From contig NZ_BOOA01000083.1 of the NCBI RefSeq assembly GCF_016862995.1, positions 1 through 35,130 on the forward strand: a stretch of 35,130 nucleotides of DNA, in the 5' to 3' direction. A program made the translations under genes and the position numbers. Below, piece after piece: positions 1-7,098 of this stretch. The DNA comes from Acrocarpospora phusangensis (GTDB lineage Bacteria > Actinomycetota > Actinomycetes > Streptosporangiales > Streptosporangiaceae). The notes under the pieces are model-generated. The model worked only from the letters and a program-made list of their open reading frames with translations, was not told where the DNA came from and did no database searches. Within the stretch, counting starts at the first letter, position 1. Each line of letters opens with the position of its first letter.

Positions 1-279
1 CAGAGACCCGTGATCCTTCTCTTCGCGTTGAAAGCCTACGGTCTCTTCCCGTGCAGCCTCTGGCGCTGGAGACGCCTGCCCACTGCTCGATCTCTGTTGC
101 CGGGGCAGAGAAACAGAAGAAGAGGCTTCGCCTCTGGCGTCTGCCGCATGAGACAGGCGGAGTATCGAAGGTGGTATGAGCGGAATGCAACCGATTCCCA
201 AGACTTCGGCCCCTAGCCACTGGATCCAGCTTGGACGATGTGGAACGTCTCGCGGAGGTCTGCCGCTTCGGGAAGATAG

Positions 280-1266
280 CGGGCTCCACCTCTCCGCCCT
301 GAGCCGGGAAGCCGTCACGTACGCGTTGCTGTCGATGGTGCCCGCGCTGGTCAAGGACATCCCGAACCGTCCGGGGGACGATGAACTAAGAGCTGCCCTC
401 CGCACTTACGCCCTGCTCCCGGAGGGGGGCCGACCCCGTAGGCCAGAGCTGCCCAAGCAGCTGGAGAAAGCGCTTGGCTGGCTTGAGGAGGCGTCGCTTC
501 CGCCGGCTGACTTGGCTGAGCCGCGCGTTATCCGGCTGGCGCTGGACTCGATCGCGCTTACGTTCGCGGGCAAGCCTGCGGCCACCACGACGGTATGGCG
601 TAAGCGGGCGATCTTGCACCACATGATGGAGTCAGTCGTTGAGCTGACGTTGCTGCCGTCCAACCCCCTCCACGCCGTGAAGTGGAAGCGGCCGGTAGCC
701 TCCGCTGCCGTAGACCCTGGGACCGTGGTCAACCCAGCTCAGGCGCGCCCTGCTCGACGCGGTCAAGCAGGTGGGCCGAACGTGGGCGTCGGATGGTCGC
801 CATGTTCGGGTGCACGTGTTACGCGGCTCTGCGCTTGGAAGAGGTCGCCGCGCTTCGACGCCAGAACTGCCACCTCCGGAGGAGGGATGAGGCTCGATCA
901 CCCTCGAACGCGCTCGTCCGCAAGCGAACATTGCACGCATATTGATGAATACGGCACAGCGGCCGACGGCGGGCTGTTCCGTACCGGGAAGGGAAGCCGC
1001 TACTCCGCCTCGGCCTGCTCGCAGATCTGACAGGAAGCGCGTCGACTCGCCCTCACCCCCGAGCAACTCGTCTCACGTTTGGCGGCTCGTCCCTACGACC
1101 TTCGACACGCGGCGGTCTCGCTATGGCTGAACGCGGGCGTCCCGGCGCCCGAGGTAGCCAAACGGGCGGGGCACAGCGTTGATGTCTTACTCAAGGTCTA
1201 CGCGAAGTGCGTGGACGGTGAGCAGTCCCGCGCGAACGGTCAGATTGGCCGGGCCTCGACGAATGA
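280..1266 (+). pseudogene. Decayed AICE tyrosine integrase (second copy)
   Basis: This stretch aligns almost base for base with the intact integrase at 22612-23979, from the segment reading HLSALSREAV to the common stop TGA at 1264-1266. It is clearly broken. The first 95 or so codons are missing, and unrelated DNA precedes position 277. Two 2-base deletions near 750 and 785 shift the frame, about 105 bases are lost near 930, and a TGG codon has become TGA at 1027. The active-site segments (LRHAA, AGHS and the VYAK tyrosine) are still readable in pieces, so the decay looks fairly recent. I infer an older or tandemly inserted related element of which only the integrase end remains. Confidence 0.9.
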
Positions 1267-1302
1267 TCCACGACCCCCGGAACGGCCTCGGATTATGCGA
1301 AG

Positions 1303-1410
1303 GCCTTCGGCTCCGGCGTAGGCCTTCAGTGCACCGGAGTCGGCGAGGCGGGTGCGGTCGTCGCCGACCTCGGCCAACATGCGTGCACCGGTCGGCTCGC
1401 CCAGGCCCGG
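1303..1410 (-). mobile_element. Fragment of an IS110-family transposase
   Basis: The minus strand reads PGLGEPTGARMLAEVGDD followed by RTRLADSGALKAYAGAE. This matches my memory of the C-terminal conserved block of IS110/IS117-type transposases (the usual form is close to LAEIGDDRSRFADARALKAYAG). Only about 36 codons remain, with no start, no catalytic DEDD domain and no visible ends. It directly abuts the decayed integrase and replaces the terminator and attachment-site sequence found after the intact copy. It is a relic and not a working element. Confidence 0.6.
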
Positions 1411-1726
1411 GTGATATGGGCTGGGGGAGTGTGATCGTGTAAGCCGATGTTGCTGTACGCGGCACTGCACGCCCCGCCGGATGTGGCCGGGTTGACCATT
1501 CGTGCGGGTGCGGGATGAGGCTCGGACAACAACGCGGATGGAAAGTGCGGTCGGGGATGCAACAACTGTGCTTTCCAGCCGCCCTTTCTATATGGAAGCA
1601 CCAGACAAAGGTCCTGGCCCAAAAGGCAAGGATGAGCTACGGTTAGCTTAACAACTTCATACACTCCGTTACCTGCGACCGCGTCCCACCCACGGGGGGC
1701 CGCAGTCAGACTCCAGGAGATCCCCC
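1411..1726. other. Gene-free stretch before the GHKL/GIY-YIG unit
   Basis: No convincing coding sequence is seen on either strand. The final 100 bases are more AT-rich and presumably hold the promoter of the 1727 gene, but I cannot pick a pair of hexamers with confidence. A good ribosome binding site (AGGAGA, 1715-1720) ends the stretch. No copy of the tRNA 3' end, which would mark an attachment site, is present. Confidence 0.5.
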
Positions 1727-2197
1727 ATGCTCACTGAGCAGGCGCATGACGCCCTCTCGGCCCTGTACGCGCGGGCCCGCAAGACCAGCGACAACTACGA
1801 GCTTGAGCGGATTGAGCGCGCACTCGATGAGATCATCCGGCTCAATGATGCTGCCCCTGCCGCCTTCCAGATCCGTAGCGCGCTGGCGCACGCCGGTCAG
1901 GTCCTGCGCGAGCGCCGTGGCCTTGCCTCGTTCGCTCCGCTCGATGACATCGAGCCTCACCAGGAGCCGGGACGGTGTGACGTCCGATTCGCGGTTGTGG
2001 ACCTCACAGTTTGGCTGCAGACGACCCCGGCGCTGACGGAGGGGCAGCGGCACCTCATGAATCAGCTCCTTGCCGAGGAGGACGGCACCGTTCTCGCGGC
2101 GACTCACGGTCTTGTCCCTGCGCGGTTGCGGGAGCGGATCTCCCGCATCCGCCGGATCGCGCGCACCGCATACGCCAGCGAGGTGGCGGCGGCGTGA
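1727..2197 (+). CDS. Unrecognised 156-aa protein, first gene of the GHKL unit
   Basis: I do not recognise this family. The start is supported by AGGAGA six bases before ATG. The protein is mostly helical by composition. It has an acidic-basic N-terminal half (EQAHDALSALYARARKTSD) and a C-terminal segment around residues 105-150 (LTEGQRHLMNQLLAEEDG, then VPARLRERISRIRRI) whose spacing recalls a sigma region 4 or HTH segment, though the match is weak. Its stop overlaps the GTG of the GIY-YIG gene (GTGA at 2194-2197), so the two are probably translationally coupled. By position it could be a regulator or DNA-binding partner for the nuclease and ATPase. That is inference from context only. Confidence 0.75.
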   Translation: MLTEQAHDALSALYARARKTSDNYELERIERALDEIIRLNDAAPAAFQIRSALAHAGQVLRERRGLASFAPLDDIEPHQEPGRCDVRFAVVDLTVWLQTTPALTEGQRHLMNQLLAEEDGTVLAATHGLVPARLRERISRIRRIARTAYASEVAAA

Positions 2198-2562
2198 GCA
2201 GGCCTCGGCTTATGCGGCTTGCGCGCTGGGTCATCCGTGCTGTTATCCCCGTTGGGCTAATCGGGACCTATATTCTGCACCGCGGCAGCTCTCCGGTCTA
2301 CGTCGGTCGCAGCGACACGGACCTGCGGCGGCGGCTGCTCGAGCACAGCGCCCGCGCGCGGGGAGAGTACTTCTCCTACGACGTGCACTACACGTCCGAG
2401 CAAGCTTTCGAAGTCGAGTGCAGCCTGTTCCACGCCCTGCGCCCCGCGCTCACGAACGTACTGCATCCCGACCGGCCCAACCACCTGACCTCCCCGTGCC
2501 CGTTCTGCCTCGACACCCTCGGTGACGTGCTGGGCAACCGCCTGCGTACCCCGAACCTCTAA
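2194..2562 (+). CDS. GIY-YIG nuclease domain protein
   Basis: This is a small single-domain protein of 122 residues. The two signature strands are visible: GTYIL at residues 24-28 stands for GIY, and YVG at residues 36-38 stands for YIG. An arginine-rich helix follows (RSDTDLRRRLLEHS), with a downstream helix carrying the expected glutamate (FEVECSLFHALRP). A CPFC pair near the C-terminus may bind metal. GIY-YIG domains cut DNA in repair enzymes, homing endonucleases and some restriction enzymes. I chose GTG at 2194 because it overlaps the preceding stop; ATG at 2212 is the alternative. Its position between a small helical protein and a GHKL ATPase suggests it is the nuclease of that unit. 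The basic, hydrophobic N-terminus is odd for a soluble nuclease. Confidence 0.8.
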   Translation: MSRPRLMRLARWVIRAVIPVGLIGTYILHRGSSPVYVGRSDTDLRRRLLEHSARARGEYFSYDVHYTSEQAFEVECSLFHALRPALTNVLHPDRPNHLTSPCPFCLDTLGDVLGNRLRTPNL

Positions 2563-2574
2563 GTCCCCTTCTCC

Positions 2575-2595
2575 GAGACGGAGACCACCCGTCTC
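2575..2595 (+). promoter_or_regulatory. Hairpin in the leader of the GHKL gene
   Basis: Perfect 7-bp arms GAGACGG (2575-2581) and CCGTCTC (2589-2595) with a 7-base loop lie in the 54-base gap before the ribosome binding site AAAGG (2606-2610). There is no T-run, so it is more likely an attenuator or RNA-processing/stability element than a terminator. Confidence 0.4.
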
Positions 2596-2616
2596 AGAGA
2601 TCACGAAAGGACGACC

Positions 2617-4371
2617 ATGAACAACAACCCGATCTTTCAGGAGCCGACTCCGGCTCAGCCGCAGCCTGGGGGTAAGCCCCGTGCGGACATCATCCAGATC
2701 GACACCGCTCTGGAATCCATGCGCGATTCTGGATTCGACCTCACCGCCGCCGCCGGCGAACCGATCGACAACTCGGTGGAGGCAGGAGCCACCCGCATCC
2801 AAGTGCTGACCAAGTTCGGAGAGAAGGGACGCTCTATCAATGAGATCACCTTCATCGACGACGGCCGCGGTATCAAAGCAGATATCCTCGCCCACGTGCT
2901 GTCCATGGGCTTCAGTACCCGCTACGGAAAGCGCGGCAGCCTGGGCCGCTTCGGTGTCGGTCTCAAACTCGCCGGTCTCAGCCTCGGTCGGCGCATCGAC
3001 GTTTACACCAAGCAGGCGGGAGACCCCACCATCCGGCACGCCTACATCGACCTTCAGGAGATCGCTGACAAGAAGCAGACCCATATCGAGGCCCATGACG
3101 TCGAGGGCTGGCCACGCGAGTACGAAGACGCCATACGCAGCTTGGATGGAGAACCGCTCGACTCCGGCACCCTGGTGATCTACAGCAAGATCGACCGTCT
3201 CACCGCAGGGGGTCACTACGGCACCAGTCTGGACGAGAAGCTCAGTGAACTGCGCAGCTTCATCGCTCGTGCCTACCGCAAGTTCCTCGATCAGGGGCTG
3301 GTCATCGAACTCAACGGCGCGAAGATCACCCTGCTGGACCCGCTCTTCCTCATGGACAACCCACGGATCATGAGTCGATATGCCCCGGAAGACCCACGGG
3401 GAACTATCATCGACCAGGAGGACATCGAGATCGTCGACGGTCACCACATCCACGTCACGGTCACCCTTACCCCGGTCCAGTTCCGCTGGGAGGAGGGTGT
3501 GGGCGGAAACAAGGACCACAACGGTCGCGACATTCGCGAATACCAGATTGTCGAGCGCGCTGGCAAGATCAGCGTGGTTCGTAACGGTCGCGAGATCAAC
3601 TATGACATCGTTCCGCGGCTGCTCCCGTCCGGGGTCGATAAGGTTGACCGCTACATCGGCATCGAGGTCACTTTCCCGGCCGAACTGGATGAGTTCTTCC
3701 AGGTCCGCAACGTCAAGCGCGGCGCGGTTCCCGTGGACAAGCTGCGTCAGGAACTTCGCAAATGGCTTGAGCGCCCGGTGAAGGCAGCACGGGGCGAGAT
3801 CCGGAGACACTGGGGCGAAGTCAAGACGCAGCAGCAGGCGGCTGCCCAAGAGCACCAGGACTCCATGGATGCTGCCGCGCGCGCCGAAAGGACGGCACCC
3901 ATGGGACAAGCCGGTAAGCAGCTCACGGAGGAGCAGAGCGAGCAGCTGCTTCAGGAGCTGTTCAATGATCTTGGTATCAAAGAGGACAAGGAGCAGACGG
4001 AACAGGTTCGTGAGCAAGTTGAATCGAAGCCATTCACCTTGGTCGATGCAAGCTGGCCGGGCAAGGAAATCTTCGAGATCACTCACCTCAACGGCAAGGC
4101 CATCGTCAGGCTGAACCACCGTCACCCGTTCATCCGCGATATCTATGATCCACTCAAGGCCGTTGCCAAGAACGGCACCAACGGCGTCGACATTGAGGAG
4201 CTTGTGAGCCTCGCACGCAAGACGGGGCAGGCTCTCGATGTCCTCTTCCTCGCCTACGGCAAAGCCGAGAACATGCACCGCGATCCCGAACAGTTCGACG
4301 ACCTGCGCAGCTACTGGGGCCAGTTCACCCAGGCCTACCTCCGTGAGCTCGCCCGCGGAGAAGAGGGCTAG
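2617..4371 (+). CDS. GHKL (MutL/MORC/Hsp90-type) ATPase
   Basis: The N-terminal ATPase carries all the hallmarks of the GHKL fold. The N-box EPIDNSVEAGA begins at residue 48 with its asparagine at 52. The first glycine motif DDGRGI starts at 81, and the second, GRFGVGLK, at 110-117. A transducer-like region follows, then a glutamine- and glutamate-rich stretch near residues 400-470 that probably forms a coiled coil, and an unrecognised C-terminal domain (NHRHPFIRDIYDPL). Relatives act as ATP-driven clamps on DNA, and comparative genomics has tied bacterial MutL/MORC-like ATPases to restriction-modification operons. Here it follows a GIY-YIG nuclease, which fits an ATP-gated nuclease pair. The start is backed by AAAGG six bases upstream. 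It lacks a histidine-kinase phosphoacceptor domain. Confidence 0.88.
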   Translation: MNNNPIFQEPTPAQPQPGGKPRADIIQIDTALESMRDSGFDLTAAAGEPIDNSVEAGATRIQVLTKFGEKGRSINEITFIDDGRGIKADILAHVLSMGFSTRYGKRGSLGRFGVGLKLAGLSLGRRIDVYTKQAGDPTIRHAYIDLQEIADKKQTHIEAHDVEGWPREYEDAIRSLDGEPLDSGTLVIYSKIDRLTAGGHYGTSLDEKLSELRSFIARAYRKFLDQGLVIELNGAKITLLDPLFLMDNPRIMSRYAPEDPRGTIIDQEDIEIVDGHHIHVTVTLTPVQFRWEEGVGGNKDHNGRDIREYQIVERAGKISVVRNGREINYDIVPRLLPSGVDKVDRYIGIEVTFPAELDEFFQVRNVKRGAVPVDKLRQELRKWLERPVKAARGEIRRHWGEVKTQQQAAAQEHQDSMDAAARAERTAPMGQAGKQLTEEQSEQLLQELFNDLGIKEDKEQTEQVREQVESKPFTLVDASWPGKEIFEITHLNGKAIVRLNHRHPFIRDIYDPLKAVAKNGTNGVDIEELVSLARKTGQALDVLFLAYGKAENMHRDPEQFDDLRSYWGQFTQAYLRELARGEEG

Positions 4372-4398
4372 TACAGCGACGACCATGTGATGTCCAAC

Positions 4399-4431
4399 CC
4401 TGGTCCCAAGCGGTCTCCGCTTGGGACCAGG
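4399..4431 (+). terminator. Terminator of the GHKL unit
   Basis: A perfect 15-bp stem (4399-4413 with 4417-4431) and a 3-base loop begins 27 bases after the ATPase stop codon. There is no long T-run, which is common for high-GC actinomycete terminators. From here to the IS3 element (4432-4631) I see no gene. Confidence 0.8.
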
Positions 4432-4701
4432 TTGCGCGATCATCGTGTCCCCAAGGTTAGCTTCCGGCTTCGCGACGAATTTCGCCGGACTTGATCGTTT
4501 ACAGAGATAAGTGCCCTTGCTGATCTTGATGCATAGAGCTACGGCGTTCTGGTCCGAGAACGACCAAGTCGGTATTGCCCGTTCCGTGTCGGGACGATGC
4601 AGGACCCCTCTATCAGGTCCGGATCGTTCGTTGATGTTCCCCGGCTTCCGTGGAGTCGCTTTGCTTGACTTGTGCCATGGACCCCTTAAGAAGAGGTCGG
4701 C

Positions 4702-5007
4702 ATGTCACGCAAGGGCTACCCGTCGGAGTTTCGCCGCAAGGTGCTGGATCTAGTCGAGGCCGGACGGCCTGTGAGGGACATCGCCCGCGATCTGGGGATC
4801 AGCGAACAGACGATCTACGTCTGGCGCAAACAGGACCTGATCGACAAGGGTCGGTTACCCGGTGCCACCACGACCGAGCAGGTTGAGCTGCTGGCCGCCC
4901 GCAAACGGATCCGGGAACTGGAGACCGAACTGGCCGTCACCCAGCGGGCGATCGAACTGGTGCGAGAGGTGGTGCCCCCAAAAGACGGTTCGAAGCGATC
5001 GCGGTGA
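4702..5007 (+). CDS. IS3 transposase OrfA (HTH subunit)
   Basis: This is a 101-residue protein with the standard HTH of IS3/IS911 OrfA (YPSEFRRKVLDLVEAG, then DIARDLGISEQTIYVWRKQ). A leucine-zipper-like C-terminal helix follows (LLAARKRIRELETELAV). It binds the terminal repeats and normally fuses to OrfB by a programmed -1 frameshift near its 3' end. It appears complete, but its partner is broken. Confidence 0.9.
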   Translation: MSRKGYPSEFRRKVLDLVEAGRPVRDIARDLGISEQTIYVWRKQDLIDKGRLPGATTTEQVELLAARKRIRELETELAVTQRAIELVREVVPPKDGSKRSR

Positions 5008-5853
5008 TGGCCGGCGAGGCCTGCCGGTCCAGGTCGCCTGCAGGGTCCTGAACGTCTCCGAATCGGGCTACTTCGCCTGGCGGAACCGCCCGCCCTCGCC
5101 CAGGTCGCTGCGGCACGCGTGGCTGAGTGAGCGCATCCGGCAGATCCACGCCGCCTCCCGCGGCACCTACGGCTCGCGGCACGTCCACGCCGAGCTCAAA
5201 CTGGGCAGCGGCCTGATCGTCGCCTACCACACGATCGAGATGCTGATGCAGCGCCAAGGCATCCGCGGCCTGCCCGGCAACCCGCGAGGGCGCCGGCCGG
5301 CCCAGCAGGCCCCTGCCGCCGCCGACCTGGTCGACCGGGACTTCCACCGGGACGCACCCAACACGTTATGGGTCACCGACATCACCGAGCACCCACCCGC
5401 GAAGGCAAGGTCTACTGCTGCGTCGTCCTGGACGTCTACTCCCGCCGCGTCGTGGGCTGGTCCATCGACAGCACCCAAACATCGGCGCTGGTCACCAACG
5501 CGCTCGGAATGGCCATCCACAACCGCACACCGCAGCCGGGCGGGCTGATCCACTCCGACCACGGGACGCAATTCACCTCCGGGGCGTTCACCCGCCGCGC
5601 CCGCGAATCCGGGCTCGTCCCCTCCATGGGCTCCATCGGTGACTGTTTCGACAACGCCGTCATTGAGTCCTTCTGGGGCCGCATGCAGGTCGAACTACTC
5701 AACCGGCAACGCTGGAGAACCCGCATCGAACTCGCCAACGCGATCTTCGAGTACCTCGAGATCTTCCACAACCGGCAACGCCGCCACAGCGCCCTGGGAA
5801 TGCGCACACCCGTCGAATACGAGATGCTCTACCCAACCCGTCAACCGGCATGA
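5007..5853 (+). pseudogene. IS3 transposase OrfB, two frameshifts
   Basis: The DDE catalytic subunit is readable only across three frames. The expected EAIAVMAGEG...LPVQVACRVLNVSESGY is interrupted by a 1-base loss near 5020. A second 1-base loss near 5394 separates WVTDITEHP (first catalytic Asp) from the continuation REGKVYCCVVLDVYSRRVVG. Downstream the second Asp (HSDHGTQF) and the Glu (VIESFWGRMQ) are intact. The programmed IS3 frameshift lies upstream of both sites, so these are true lesions or assembly errors. All three catalytic residues survive, so the decay looks recent. Confidence 0.85.
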
Positions 5854-5892
5854 AGTCCAGCCAGACGGCTCCACCCAACACGGGGAACATCA

Positions 5893-7006
5893 CCCCAGGC
5901 CTCGATGACTGAGCCCTTGGGGTGTGAGTCGTTTCGCGTGGGTGAACTGCCGGGCGCGCGATGTGGGGCCCGTTTGGATGGGCATGGCGGTGCGGGGTTG
6001 AAGCGCGGTTGTGGACCTAGCGCTTCTGCGCTCCGCCACGCGTAAAGCGATTCTGGGGCAATGCGTCCCCGGTGTTCCAGCCCACGAAATTCGTCGCGCT
6101 GGGGCTGAGGAACGAGGTCACAGCGCTCCGATCGCCCCAACCCTGTACCGCGAGTGCCGAAGTGAGCGATCGTCATAGCGCCAGCCACTCCACCTTCTGC
6201 GTGGCGGTTTCAAGACCGTTAGAAGCTATCAGAACTTCCGCCCATGACCTGGGCATATGGCCATATGATCAGCATCCGAGCAAAGATCATCGCGTAGATA
6301 CCCCGCAACCTGTGTACAGCCACTCGACAGCCGCACTCACCTGCACTTATGCACGCGCACGACATCAAGCCAAGGAAACCACGGCCCGTGGTGTGCTGAT
6401 CGTGTAGCTGAACCGGGCAGGTAAGGCGTAAACCGGTTATGAGCAAGTTGATCATTTCGCTTATACTCCGGATCTTGTGCTGCTTGCTCTATACCCCATC
6501 TGGCGTTAAGGGCGGCATCCCACTGAAGGCCAGCGCGATGCCTGCAGCTGACCATCCCTGTCATCCGCCCGGTGGTCTTCTGCGCCCCTCTTGAGCCCAG
6601 AGGTGATCGACTTGATTGACTCGTTGGCAGCTGACCGCATGCGCAGGGTTGCCAAGCCTGCGCCTCGCTGCCCATGTGGCCTACTGTCTGGCGGCAGCTT
6701 CACCGGTACGAAGATCCGTAATCACTCCTCGTCTTCGTTTCCCACCTCCACGACGAGTCAGGACGCGAAAGAGGACACTCTGAGCTGCAGGTTGACCTGA
6801 TCCATGTCCTGCATCGAGACTGCACGACCGGGCATGCGGGACCGCAGGACCACTGCGAGGAAGCGGGCTAGGTCAATTCCGTCTGCGAGGCCTCGTATTC
6901 TGCAGGGATGGCACCTGGGAGGCGGCCATTTGGCAACATCGAGCCGGTCGGCCCCAACAGGGCACCGACGCAGGGGATGGAGATCATCGACCAACTGGAA
7001 CGGAAA
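5893..7006. other. About 1.1 kb without a convincing gene
   Basis: I find no ORF with family similarity or a credible start here. On the minus strand near 5880-6060 a frame reads PESLYAWRSAEALGPQPRF. I have an impression of having seen this peptide as a spurious ORF around actinomycete mobile elements, so I do not call a gene. Bases 6242-6309 resemble the segment between the integrase and the tRNA at the right end of the island (see findings). Composition becomes more AT-rich towards the methyltransferase cassette. Confidence 0.45.
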
Positions 7007-7035
7007 TCGAGATACGAACGAGTTCATTCTATGAT
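7007..7035 (+). promoter_or_regulatory. Candidate promoter of the methyltransferase cassette
   Basis: TATGAT at 7030-7035 is a near-perfect -10 box, with a weak -35 (TCGAGA, 7007-7012) 17 bases upstream. Transcription would start around 7042, just after the ATG at 7039. This favours the downstream TTG at 7099 as the real start of the methyltransferase. Confidence 0.35.
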
Positions 7036-7098
7036 TAAATGACGAAAAAAGTGTTTCACGCTGATCCAGCCAGGTCATTTTCAAAGAGGGGGATAACG

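Larger units (their letters stand above)
4632..5892 (+). mobile_element. IS3-family insertion sequence, inactivated
   Basis: The ends form an imperfect inverted repeat. The left end at 4632 reads TGATGTTCCCCGG, and the complement of the right end at 5892 reads TGATGTTCCCCGT. Similarity continues for about 40 bases. The 1261-bp length and the orfA/orfB layout are typical of IS3 elements. No target-site duplication is visible, and orfB carries two frame breaks, so the copy is probably immobile unless helped in trans. It lies between the GHKL unit and the methyltransferase cassette. Confidence 0.85.

Noticed and set aside
2257-4443. 728-codon open frame on the minus strand
   Set aside because: It is exactly antisense to the GHKL ATPase, has no recognisable motifs, and is the usual by-product of high-GC third positions.
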